This document shows, piece by piece, positions 1 through 6,518 of a stretch of 10,296 bases of DNA; position 1 is the first letter of the stretch, and each line of letters begins with the position of its first letter. This DNA comes from Muribaculaceae bacterium (GTDB lineage Bacteria; Bacteroidota; Bacteroidia; Bacteroidales; Muribaculaceae): NCBI GenBank assembly GCA_902836725.1, contig CADFRV010000078.1:1-10296 (forward strand). The letters run 5' to 3'. The position numbers were made by a program, and so were the translations under genes. Below the pieces are notes generated by a model that saw only the letters and a list, made by a program, of their open reading frames with translations, searched no databases and had not been told where the DNA came from.

Positions 1-23
1 TGAATTTACACTCGGGGTGTTTT

Positions 24-215
24 TTAACATTTCAACCGGCTTTTGCAGCTGACCCAGCATTCGGCCTTTCCGGTATAGAGAGGCGAGATCCATCCGTCGG
101 TAAAGAGAGCCTCACCGGCATCGCTCCATTGCTGCGTCTGCGCGGAAGCATGTGGAGCACCTGTAAATATCAGAAACAAAAAGACATGCAATACTGCGTG
201 ATATATCCTTCCCAT
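24..215 (-). CDS. Short secreted ORF, possibly the broken 5' end of a larger gene
   Basis: This 63-codon reading frame opens with a convincing type I signal peptide: a short basic start, a hydrophobic stretch VFLFLIF and an APHASA-Q cleavage region near residues 24-26. The segment after it, QWSDAGEALFTDGWISPLY, resembles the start of a family of larger secreted Bacteroidales proteins that begin with a W..G.g.fTDd.i..L pattern; this resemblance is from memory and not searched. The frame then runs into a basic, Cys-rich tail and stops at 24-26, whereas such proteins normally continue for hundreds of residues. A second minus-strand frame is open from about position 69 to the left edge, so a frameshift is possible. 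It lies 56 nt downstream of the ZIP gene on the same strand and may share its transcript. It could instead be an intact small secreted protein. The function is unknown. Confidence 0.35.
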   Translation of the reverse strand: MGRIYHAVLHVFLFLIFTGAPHASAQTQQWSDAGEALFTDGWISPLYTGKAECWVSCKSRLKC

Positions 216-271
216 GACAGAGAGGTAAATATGTGTTTATAAGACAGTGCTGCGCCGACACACGCCGCCGG

Positions 272-1036
272 TCACGCACCTGTCACACTGGTAAGAAGTA
301 TCGTTACAAGCACACCTGCCACAAGAGCATACGTGGCAGGTTTCTGAAACCCGTGGGCATGTGTCTCGGGGATCATCTCGTCGCTTATCACATACAGCAT
401 GGCACCCCCTGCCATCGCAAGCAACGCCGGAAGGAACATTCCCGATACAGATCCGAGCATATAGCCGATCCCCACACCCGCCATCTCGAGCAACGCTATG
501 GCAAGCGCTATGACGGTGGCACGCATATAGCTCACCCCTACCATCAGCAGCGGAGTGACTATGACGAGCCCCTCGGGCACATTCTGCAGGGCTATTGATA
601 TGGCCACGGCGTAGGCGTTAGACATGTTGTCCTCGTCAAAGACGATACCGGTAGCCATACCTTCCGGAAGTTTATGGAGCGCGATGGCTATCACAAACAT
701 CAGTATCCGGTTTACAGAGCTGTCTGAAGCCCGGTGCCGCTCCATCTCCAGTCCTGACAGACGGTGAAGATGCGGAGTTACATAGTCAAGGGCGCCGATA
801 AGAGCCACGCCGGTCACTACACCGGCTACAGGCTGCCACCACTGCAGCGGGGCAAGCCCGCTCACAGAGGGGATAAGCAACCCCACGATAGCGGCGGCAA
901 GCATGGTACCGGCACAGAATCCCATAAAAATGTCGTTCCATTTGTGTGGAATACGACGCACTGCCAGACCTATAGCCGAACCTATCAGCGAGGACAGGCC
1001 CAGTCCGGCAGCCGTTATCAGAACTTGTATCAGCAC
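272..1036 (-). CDS. ZIP family divalent metal transporter (GufA-like)
   Basis: Inner-membrane carrier predicted to move divalent metal ions such as zinc, iron or manganese toward the cytoplasm. The 254 residues form about eight hydrophobic helices. The TM4 signature is HKLPEG (121-126) and the TM5 signature is QNVPEG (151-156). A Glu in TM6 (E184, in LLEMAG) and the late motif DEMIPETHAHG (219-229) complete the pattern. Gln in place of His at the TM5 position is the arrangement known from the GufA/BbZIP branch, not from ZupT. The second TM4 residue is Lys (K122) where many ZIPs have Asn, which would alter the second metal site. The start is GTG at 1036, because an in-frame stop lies three codons upstream and the first ATG is residue 38. 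It begins 23 nt after pgpA and is probably co-transcribed with it. Metal specificity cannot be read from sequence. Confidence 0.92.
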   Translation of the reverse strand: MLIQVLITAAGLGLSSLIGSAIGLAVRRIPHKWNDIFMGFCAGTMLAAAIVGLLIPSVSGLAPLQWWQPVAGVVTGVALIGALDYVTPHLHRLSGLEMERHRASDSSVNRILMFVIAIALHKLPEGMATGIVFDEDNMSNAYAVAISIALQNVPEGLVIVTPLLMVGVSYMRATVIALAIALLEMAGVGIGYMLGSVSGMFLPALLAMAGGAMLYVISDEMIPETHAHGFQKPATYALVAGVLVTILLTSVTGA

Positions 1037-1059
1037 CTTCAGTTATTGATTTTTCAGAA

Positions 1060-1593
1060 TCAGAAAGGGAGTACCACTGTGCCGCTGTAGGCCAGCTGCA
1101 CGAATACAACGATTATCAACGCGTAGAACCCGGCGAGCAGATCGTCGAGCATCACACCCCATCCGTTCGGGAAAGCCTCCATCCGGCGGCAGCCGAGCGG
1201 CTTGTATATGTCGATCAGACGGAAGGCCGCGAAACCTACAAGGGCGAGCACGGCGGTGTAGATACGGTGTCCCGGGATGGCTGCAAGCAAAAGCGGCATC
1301 CATGCGCCCACAAACTCGTCGATAACCACTGTGCGCGGATCCTCCCCCCAGTAGCGTTCCATGACACGCGACGTCCAGGCACCCACCACCATAGTGATGG
1401 CTATCAATGCCAGTGTCACAAAAAACAGTGCCGTGACATCAATGAACAGATACAGCACATACCATATGGCCATAGCGAGGAATGCGCCGGCGGTGCCGGG
1501 CGCACCGGGTACAAAACCTATGCCCAGACCCGTGGACAATATCACATGAAACCAGGGCGCCTCTCCGAGAGGATGATTGTTATTGTCGCTCAT
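1060..1593 (-). CDS. pgpA: Phosphatidylglycerophosphatase A
   Basis: Inner-membrane enzyme that removes the phosphate from phosphatidylglycerol phosphate to give phosphatidylglycerol, an acidic phospholipid and cardiolipin precursor. All family motifs are present in the 177 residues: GLGIGFVPGAPGTAG (22-36), EDPRTVVIDEFVG (84-96) with its acidic pair, RLIDIYKP (125-132) and GWGVMLDDLLAG (144-155). The hydrophobic segments at about 38-72 and 155-175 fit membrane embedding. The length is typical of PgpA. It starts with ATG, 41 nt after the EEP-domain gene, and is followed after 23 nt by the ZIP gene, so the three are likely one transcript. No separate promoter is visible in the 41-nt gap. Nothing in the sequence is unusual. 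Confidence 0.95.
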   Translation of the reverse strand: MSDNNNHPLGEAPWFHVILSTGLGIGFVPGAPGTAGAFLAMAIWYVLYLFIDVTALFFVTLALIAITMVVGAWTSRVMERYWGEDPRTVVIDEFVGAWMPLLLAAIPGHRIYTAVLALVGFAAFRLIDIYKPLGCRRMEAFPNGWGVMLDDLLAGFYALIIVVFVQLAYSGTVVLPF

Positions 1594-1634
1594 CGCAACT
1601 TCAATAAATTAATAAGTAACCTGTCACAAACAGT

Positions 1635-2723
1635 TTATTTACGGGGCTTTACCTCGCGGCGCAGCAGGATCTCCGTAGGGAAGTGGTCGGAGAAACCATT
1701 GAGGTACATGCCCGAGGCGAATGTGCGGCGGGGATATCCCTGGCGCGTTCCTTCGGTATCCTTGAGGAAGTCGAAATTGTTGACCATGGCACGTGTGAAA
1801 TGCAGCGTATCAGCTCCGGTGTTCTGCTCGAGCAGAGTGCCGCTCACGATGATCTGGTCAAACAGGTTCCATGCACTGTTGTAGGCCAGTGTGCCTATAC
1901 CCTTGTCAAGCAGAGACCAGAAAGGATTGAAGAACCCGTGTGGCTCCACACCTTTCTCTTTCTTGGAGGCGCCGAGCACTTTGGCACACGATTTGTCAAA
2001 CGGATCATCATTGAGGTCACCCATCACGATCACTCCTTCGTTCGAACGAAGGCTCCAGATGGAGTCAGCTATATGCTTGCACAGACTAGCCGCAGCCTCG
2101 CGCAGATACGACGACTGCTCCTGTCCGCCCAGACGCGACGGCCAGTGGTTCACGATAATGCTTACCGTATCCGAACCCATGCGGCCTGTGACACACATCT
2201 GGTCGCGGGTGCGGAAATTGGGATTGTCTGGAATTGTGAGGGTGGTGTTTGAAACGTTTATAAACTTGAAATAACGCTCGTTGTAAAGAGCGCCTACATC
2301 CACGCCTCGCCTGTCGGGAGAATCATGATGCACGATACGTAGATTCCACGGCTGACGTCCCTCTGAGCGCAGACGGTCATCCACCGCCTTCACAAGATCC
2401 TCAAGCACCGAGCGGTTCTCGATCTCCGACACACCGATAAAAGCCGGGCCGTTGGGAGTGGTGGGGGTGGTAAAGGATGCTATGGCACGCGCGAGGTTCT
2501 CTATCTTGTTGCGGTATTTCAAGCCGTTCCATTTCTTGGCTCCGGCAGGAGAGTATTCCAGGTCGTAGGTTCCGTTGTTGTTGATTGTGTCGAAGAGGTT
2601 CTCCAGATTATAGAACGCTACACCAAACACCTGATACTTTTTCTTCTGCGCCTGGTTGTCCTGAGCCGAAAGAGCCGCACAGAAAACCATAGCCAGAACT
2701 GATAGCAGAAATATCCGTTTCAT
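1635..2723 (-). CDS. Secreted endonuclease/exonuclease/phosphatase (EEP) family protein
   Basis: Metal-dependent phosphoesterase of the DNase I-like EEP fold; the substrate (nucleic acid, phospholipid or sugar phosphate) cannot be told from sequence. The 362-residue protein starts with a signal peptide (about 1-20, ending LSA-Q), so it acts in the periplasm or outside the cell. Family motifs follow in order: FYNLENLFD (37-45), GVSEIEN (97-103) with the metal-binding Glu, DRRGVDVG (137-144), VNHWPSR (191-197), GDLNDDP (235-241) with the catalytic Asp/Asn pair, LFDQI (287-291) and the terminal SDHFP (345-349) with the catalytic Asp-His. The active site looks complete. It is the first gene of a probable minus-strand operon with pgpA and the ZIP transporter. 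A promoter-like -7 box lies 65-72 nt upstream. No functional link between the three products is obvious. Confidence 0.93.
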   Translation of the reverse strand: MKRIFLLSVLAMVFCAALSAQDNQAQKKKYQVFGVAFYNLENLFDTINNNGTYDLEYSPAGAKKWNGLKYRNKIENLARAIASFTTPTTPNGPAFIGVSEIENRSVLEDLVKAVDDRLRSEGRQPWNLRIVHHDSPDRRGVDVGALYNERYFKFINVSNTTLTIPDNPNFRTRDQMCVTGRMGSDTVSIIVNHWPSRLGGQEQSSYLREAAASLCKHIADSIWSLRSNEGVIVMGDLNDDPFDKSCAKVLGASKKEKGVEPHGFFNPFWSLLDKGIGTLAYNSAWNLFDQIIVSGTLLEQNTGADTLHFTRAMVNNFDFLKDTEGTRQGYPRRTFASGMYLNGFSDHFPTEILLRREVKPRK

Positions 2724-2760
2724 CTATTGGGTATTGAATTAAGTTATTGACAGTATCGTA

Positions 2761-2779
2761 TCCTCCATTTACAGGAGGA
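2761..2779 (-). other. Hairpin in the leader of the EEP gene
   Basis: TCCTCC (2761-2766) and GGAGGA (2774-2779) form a perfect 6-bp stem around a 7-nt loop. It lies 38-56 nt upstream of the EEP start codon. No T-run follows on either strand, so it is not an intrinsic terminator. If the -7 box at 2788-2795 is used, the hairpin would sit almost at the 5' end of the mRNA, where stems can protect against decay. Confidence 0.4.
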
Positions 2780-2787
2780 AAGGATGT

Positions 2788-2795
2788 CAAAATTA
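2788..2795 (-). promoter_or_regulatory. Possible Bacteroidetes -7 box for the EEP-pgpA-ZIP transcript
   Basis: Read on the minus strand this is TAATTTTG, an exact match to the Bacteroidetes -7 consensus TAnnTTTG. A clear TTTG at -33 is missing; the nearest candidate, TTTA at 2822-2819, has a slightly long 23-nt spacer. Its position in the 128-nt gap between the phosphopantetheinyl transferase and EEP genes is suitable. Confidence 0.35.
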
Positions 2796-2851
2796 CTCAT
2801 TTTATCGGAATATGCCCTTAAATCGCCCGATTTTTTTCACACGCCGGGATA

Positions 2852-3436
2852 CTATACGACGCCGAGAGCCACTATAACCGGCCCACATCCCTCTATTTCC
2901 GGCATGATCATCACCTCATATTCCGAGCCACGGAGAGTGACTCGCGCCCTCCCGCACCGGCAGAACATATCGGCATCGGGAAGGGGAATATCCCTCAGCG
3001 GCAGCCCCGCGATACCCGCCGCCTTATATAACGCCTCCTTTATGCTCCATGCGAGGAGCAGACGCCCGTCGCCGCTCCCCCACTGCAAATGTTGTGATGG
3101 GGAAAGAAAACGGGGAGCCACACGCCTGAGCTGATCGCCGCGCGAGATCATGTCGGCGTCGATCCCTATCGCGGCGGCATATGGCGTGACGGCCAGAGCC
3201 ACCAGACCGCGGCAATGGGTCACCGATATACTCCACTCCCCCGCCACCCCCTCAAGCTGCGGCGCTCCCGACGGGAGATGCCTTATAACCGGATCCCATC
3301 CCGGGAATGCCTCGGCAAGCAGCTGACCGACTTTATGCCGCTGCATGGCAAGATCGTTGTGGCGCCCGGGAGAAATACCGGATGTATCCGCAACAGCCGC
3401 ATATACCTTTATCCTGTCGTCGCTGTAGAGTAGCAT
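2852..3436 (-). CDS. 4'-phosphopantetheinyl transferase superfamily protein (Sfp-type)
   Basis: Cytoplasmic enzyme that moves the 4'-phosphopantetheine arm of CoA onto a Ser of an acyl or peptidyl carrier protein. The 194 residues carry the Sfp-type motifs: SGAPQL (56-61), WSISVTHCRGLVALAV (68-83), the Mg-binding GIDADM (91-96), RFLSPSQ (109-115) and the hallmark WSIKEALYKAAG (130-141) with K133 and E134. The first metal motif reads D-A-D, where Sfp relatives usually have D-x-E; this conservative swap keeps an acidic ligand. The length is on the short side for the Sfp group (about 200-230) but no domain seems missing. It follows gldE by 29 nt without a promoter in between, so the two are probably co-transcribed. 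Whether it serves fatty acid ACP or a secondary-metabolite carrier protein is not clear; no carrier protein gene is in view. Confidence 0.9.
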   Translation of the reverse strand: MLLYSDDRIKVYAAVADTSGISPGRHNDLAMQRHKVGQLLAEAFPGWDPVIRHLPSGAPQLEGVAGEWSISVTHCRGLVALAVTPYAAAIGIDADMISRGDQLRRVAPRFLSPSQHLQWGSGDGRLLLAWSIKEALYKAAGIAGLPLRDIPLPDADMFCRCGRARVTLRGSEYEVMIMPEIEGCGPVIVALGVV

Positions 3437-3465
3437 AACGTGGCGCAGAGTGGCAGCAAACTTAA

Positions 3466-4842
3466 TCAGGAGGTCTGTACCTCAGACATCACCTTCACCC
3501 TCACAGAGGCGATGCGGTGATGCTCCATGTCAAGGATCAGGAAGCGGCAACGTCCATACACCAGAGGTTCCTTCTCTTTCGGAAAATCTCCCTTGATGGC
3601 AAGAAGCATGCCGGCGAGTGTCTCGCAATCCTCCGCCACAGGTGCATACTCCTCCTCGTCAAGACCGGTCACGCGGAAGAAGTCGGTAAGCACCGTTTTG
3701 CCGTCGAAAATGTATGTGTCGTCGGGAAGGCGGCGGTATGTCTTCTCCTCCTCGTCATATTCGTCGTTTATGTCGCCCACGATCTCCTCAAGCACATCCT
3801 CGAGTGTAACGACACCCTGTGTTCCGCCGAACTCGTCAACCACCATCGCGATGTGGAGCTTCAGCCGGCGGAAATCTTCCAGAAGATCGTCGATCATACG
3901 TGACTCAGGCACGAAATATGGCTTGCGCACCAGTGTCTGCCACTCGAAATCGGTATTCTCTGAGCTGTCAGGCACATAAGGAAGCAGGTCGCGGGCATAA
4001 AGCACACCGCGTATATCGTCCTGCGACGTGCCGAATACAGGCAGACGTGAATATCCCTTGTCTATGACAATCTTCATTACCTCTGCGAAAGTCATGTCGT
4101 AATCGAGGCCGACGATATCCACTCGCGGTGTCATGATCTCCGAAGCAGTGGTATCGCCGAATTTCAATATCCCCTCGAGCATCTGCCTGTCCTGTCCCCC
4201 CTCGGCCACACTCAGTTCGAGAGCCTGCCCGAGCTCGTCGGCGGTGATATTGCGCGCCTGCTTGGTGACAACCTTGTTGACAAACCGGGTGGAATTAACC
4301 ATCACGGACGAAAGCGGATAAAACAGCTTCATCAGGAAATTAAGGCCGCCTGTGGCCACGCGCGCCCATCGCATCGGGTTTGTGTTGGCAACAAGTTTGG
4401 GCAGTATCTCTCCGAAAAGGAGTATGAGGAATGTAAGTATTACCGTCTGGAGCAGGAAGTTGAGCCACGGTTCCATCTGCTCGAAAACTGCAGACAGACC
4501 GAAACTCATGAGCACCACGATAGTGACATTCACCAGATTGTTGGTGATAAGGATTGTGGCGAGCAGACGCTCAGGCACCGCAAGCAGACGCCGTATGGCC
4601 TCGTCGCGCGGCGTCTCGTCAAGTTCCTCCGCCTGCTGTGGAGTGATAGAGAAAAAGGCTATCTCGCTGCCGCTTACAAAACCTGAGACGAAAAGGGCCA
4701 GTGTGGCCAGTGAAATAGAAATTATCTGTGGGATGCCGAAATCGGCTGTACTGACAGAGGCCGTTATGAAACCTGCCAGATCGCATGACGTGAGCCACCC
4801 TTGCAAGGCGCCCACAATTGTCGGTAAGGGATCTATATCCAA
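3466..4842 (-). CDS. gldE: Gliding-motility-associated protein GldE (CNNM/CBS/CorC family), TTG start
   Basis: Inner-membrane protein of the hemolysin C/CorC type. An N-terminal CNNM (DUF21) membrane domain spans about 38-185, with SGSEIAFFS (57-65), ITNNLVN (99-105) and FGEILPKLVA (143-152). Next come two CBS domains (about 237-357), with IMTPRVDIV (236-244), GYSRLPVF (263-270), DEFGGTQGVV (336-345) and LEDVLEEIVGDI (347-358). A CorC-type C-terminal domain follows (about 365-455). GldE was named in gliding Flavobacteria, where it is linked to GldD, but it is also kept in non-gliding gut Bacteroidales; its molecular role is unsettled, and related proteins act in Mg/Co handling. The start is TTG at 4842: an in-frame stop lies three codons upstream, the first ATG is residue 112 inside the membrane domain, and the N-terminus MDIDPLP fits the family. 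It precedes the phosphopantetheinyl transferase gene by 29 nt. Confidence 0.93.
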   Translation of the reverse strand: MDIDPLPTIVGALQGWLTSCDLAGFITASVSTADFGIPQIISISLATLALFVSGFVSGSEIAFFSITPQQAEELDETPRDEAIRRLLAVPERLLATILITNNLVNVTIVVLMSFGLSAVFEQMEPWLNFLLQTVILTFLILLFGEILPKLVANTNPMRWARVATGGLNFLMKLFYPLSSVMVNSTRFVNKVVTKQARNITADELGQALELSVAEGGQDRQMLEGILKFGDTTASEIMTPRVDIVGLDYDMTFAEVMKIVIDKGYSRLPVFGTSQDDIRGVLYARDLLPYVPDSSENTDFEWQTLVRKPYFVPESRMIDDLLEDFRRLKLHIAMVVDEFGGTQGVVTLEDVLEEIVGDINDEYDEEEKTYRRLPDDTYIFDGKTVLTDFFRVTGLDEEEYAPVAEDCETLAGMLLAIKGDFPKEKEPLVYGRCRFLILDMEHHRIASVRVKVMSEVQTS

Positions 4843-4867
4843 TTTGCTTTAAGCTAAAAGTTGTTTT

Positions 4868-4905
4868 ACAAAAGAAAAAGGTCTGGTGCATGCCAGTGTG
4901 AGACC
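4868..4905 (-). terminator. Probable intrinsic terminator of cdd
   Basis: On the minus strand GGTCT (4905-4901) pairs with AGACC (4884-4880), with extra internal pairing possible between CTGG (4896-4893) and CCAG (4886-4883). The stem is followed at once by TTTTTCTTTT (4879-4870). It lies 44 nt after the cdd stop codon. It also lies just below the candidate gldE promoter, so it may form part of the gldE leader. Confidence 0.55.
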
Positions 4906-4909
4906 GGCA

Positions 4910-4941
4910 CAAAATTACAAAAATTTCATGAGAAACCGAAA
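4910..4941 (-). promoter_or_regulatory. Candidate gldE promoter
   Basis: The minus strand reads TTTC (4941-4938, three of four bases of the -33 TTTG), a 20-nt spacer, then TAATTTTG (4917-4910), an exact -7 box. Transcription would start near 4903 and give a leader of about 60 nt for gldE. The -33 box overlaps the region just after the cdd stop. Confidence 0.5.
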
Positions 4942-4948
4942 ATCTCTT

Positions 4949-5422
4949 TCAGAACTCCGTAAAAGCCAGAGGAAGAAGCGATGCGACAGAGGGCACGCGA
5001 TACACGCAGTCGCGGCCTGCCAGATAGACCGGCACAGGTTTCCCGGCAAGCATCTCATACTCGAGAAGCGCCTGACGGCACGCACCGCACGGAGCTGTTG
5101 GATCCACAACGAACTCACCGTCGGTGCCGCGTGCCGTGATCGCGATTTTCTCGAAGGTTACATCAGGATACCGGGCATGGGCATAGAAACAGGCCGATCT
5201 CTCGGCACATGTGCCCGACGGGTAAGCGACATTCTCCTGATTCGCCCCCTCGACCGTCACTCCGTTTGACAACAGTATGGCTGCGCCTACGCTGAAGCGG
5301 GAATACGGTGCATAACTCCTGCGGGTAGCCTCCCTGGCTTTTTGCACAAGAATGGCATCCTGCTCGTCAAGCTCGGAAAACGACATCACTTCATATTCAA
5401 AAACTATCTTTCTTTTTTCCAT
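4949..5422 (-). CDS. cdd: Cytidine deaminase
   Basis: Cytoplasmic zinc enzyme that deaminates cytidine and deoxycytidine to uridine and deoxyuridine for pyrimidine salvage. The 157 residues match the homotetrameric, single-domain class. Visible motifs are YAPYSRFSVGAA (37-48), NQENVAYPSG (61-70) for nucleoside binding, TCAERSA (71-77) with zinc ligand C72 and catalytic E74, and PCGACRQ (111-117) with zinc ligands C112 and C115. All catalytic and metal residues are in place. The start is ATG, with an exact Bacteroidetes promoter upstream in the divergent region shared with the TPR gene. A terminator-like hairpin follows the stop, so cdd is probably a single-gene unit. Confidence 0.96.
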   Translation of the reverse strand: MEKRKIVFEYEVMSFSELDEQDAILVQKAREATRRSYAPYSRFSVGAAILLSNGVTVEGANQENVAYPSGTCAERSACFYAHARYPDVTFEKIAITARGTDGEFVVDPTAPCGACRQALLEYEMLAGKPVPVYLAGRDCVYRVPSVASLLPLAFTEF

Positions 5423-5496
5423 AATTGTCTGTCATTAAAAACCGCTACGTCACACGGCAAGCTCCCGCCATGATCAGCCATCGGCTCCATGCCTTA

Positions 5497-5529
5497 CAAA
5501 GATACATCAAATACCGCGACTTGCACAAA
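5497..5529 (-). promoter_or_regulatory. cdd promoter (Bacteroidetes -33/-7 type)
   Basis: On the minus strand, TTTG (5529-5526), a 21-nt spacer and TATCTTTG (5504-5497) match both consensus boxes exactly. The start would be near 5490, giving a leader of about 68 nt before the cdd ATG. Confidence 0.7.
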
Positions 5530-5608
5530 TATTCCCCGGTCGGGCAACAGAATTTTATGCCGGCATCACAATTTCAACACAAAAGCGCCCAATTAGGGCG
5601 GCATTTAT

Positions 5609-5639
5609 TTTGCCAATTAAGCACAATTATTTAACTTTG
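5609..5639 (+). promoter_or_regulatory. Promoter of the TPR gene (Bacteroidetes -33/-7 type)
   Basis: TTTG (5609-5612), a 19-nt spacer and TAACTTTG (5632-5639) match both Bacteroidetes consensus boxes exactly. The start would be near 5646, with a leader of about 70 nt. A GC-rich 5-bp hairpin (CGCCC 5586-5590, GGGCG 5596-5600) lies just upstream of the -33 box and could be an operator. Confidence 0.72.
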
Positions 5640-5716
5640 CGCTCTGAACGCAAGCGTACACGCGCCTGCGCTCTTCACACTGTGCCAATAGTAAAAAATA
5701 TAACGAACATAAATCC

Positions 5717-6400
5717 ATGTCAAAAAAAGAACAAGAAGCGCCCGAAACCACAGGGATCGAAGGCCTCAACGACTCCCTCACCGCAATGACCCAGAAGGTG
5801 CAGGACAACCGCAAGATTATCATGATCTGCTCACTGGTGGTCGTAGCAATAGTAGTGATAGTGCTCGCATATGTTTATTTCTTCCGCAATCCCGGAATGC
5901 AGAAACATAACGACAACATAGGATCCGCAGACCTCCAGCTCGCACTCTCCAACGATTCCGTGGCCCTCAAACAGTATATGGACATCGCCGACAACGGCAA
6001 CTTCGAGCCGGCGAACCGCGCCGCCCTCGAAAGTGCCATCCTTCTCTACCGCGACGGCAAATATGAGGAGGCTCTCAAATATGCTGAAAAATACTCCACC
6101 CGCGACGAGATCATCGGTGCAGGCGCCCTGGCACTCAAAGGTGACTGCCTTGTGAACCTCGACAAACTCGCCGACGCAGTAAGCGCATACAAGGAAGCCA
6201 TCAGCGTAAGCGACCACAATCCCGCGTACACACCCTATTTCATCATGAAACTCGCACGTGTTTACCGCGAGCAGGGCAATTTCGCAGAAGAAGCTAAAGT
6301 ACTTGAGGAGATCCAGAACGAATATCCTCTCTACGGACAGCAGCACAATCTCGATATCGAGAAACTGCTCGACCGCGCACGTCTGCAGGCTGCGAAATAA
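5717..6400 (+). CDS. Membrane-anchored tetratricopeptide repeat protein
   Basis: The 227-residue protein has a short charged N-terminus (1-33), one strong transmembrane helix (about 34-56, rich in Ile and Val, flanked by NRK and FFRN) and a helical C-terminal part. The latter has TPR-like pairs around 101-127 (AALESAILLYRDGKYEEALKY), 135-163 (GALALKGDCLVNL, then LADAVSAYKEA) and 172-200 (MKLARVYREQGNFAEEAKVLEE). The layout resembles YfgM-like proteins, which present a periplasmic TPR domain to partner proteins, but identity with YfgM is not claimed. It is likely a bitopic inner-membrane scaffold or chaperone-like factor; the partner is unknown. It has its own promoter and a strong terminator, so it is probably a single-gene transcript. 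The ATG at 5717 is the only start that keeps the charged segment before the membrane helix. Confidence 0.88.
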   Translation: MSKKEQEAPETTGIEGLNDSLTAMTQKVQDNRKIIMICSLVVVAIVVIVLAYVYFFRNPGMQKHNDNIGSADLQLALSNDSVALKQYMDIADNGNFEPANRAALESAILLYRDGKYEEALKYAEKYSTRDEIIGAGALALKGDCLVNLDKLADAVSAYKEAISVSDHNPAYTPYFIMKLARVYREQGNFAEEAKVLEEIQNEYPLYGQQHNLDIEKLLDRARLQAAK

Positions 6401-6451
6401 AACGCGAGGCCACATCCGACTGAACAAAAGGGTTAAAACTGATATTATTAA

Positions 6452-6495
6452 AAAAGGCTCTTCTCCGGTTTTAAGGAGAAAAGCCTTTTGTTTAT
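6452..6495 (+). terminator. Strong intrinsic terminator after the TPR gene
   Basis: AAAAGGCT (6452-6459) pairs with AGCCTTTT (6482-6489), and TTCTCC (6461-6466) pairs with GGAGAA (6475-6480). A single C/A mismatch separates the two blocks, and the loop is 8 nt. The T-rich tail TTTTGTTTAT follows. It lies 51 nt beyond the TPR stop and ends just before panB. Confidence 0.85.
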
Positions 6496-6518
6496 AATAC
6501 AAATCCAAATAGAAAGCA

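Noticed and set aside
1267..1884. 205-codon plus-strand ORF
   Set aside because: It spans the antisense of pgpA and the end of the EEP gene, both with clear family motifs. It has no recognisable domain.
2820..2839. AAATC-GCCC-GATTT with T-run considered as a terminator
   Set aside because: The T-run is on the plus strand, where no gene ends. On the minus strand, where the phosphopantetheinyl transferase ends, no T-run follows the stem.
2852..3436. D-A-D in place of D-x-E in the phosphopantetheinyl transferase considered as loss of activity
   Set aside because: Asp still provides an acidic metal ligand, and the WSIKEALYK motif is intact, so an active enzyme is the simpler reading.
5586..5600. 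CGCCC/GGGCG hairpin considered as a terminator
   Set aside because: Only 5 bp, and no gene on either strand ends there. An operator or chance is more likely.
5425..5634. 69-codon plus-strand ORF in the divergent promoter region
   Set aside because: It lies across both predicted promoters, has a basic low-information composition and no domain; likely chance.
6493..6498. TATAAT considered as a panB -10 box
   Set aside because: It overlaps the terminator tail, has no -35 partner, and the E. coli-type box is not the rule for Bacteroidetes housekeeping promoters.
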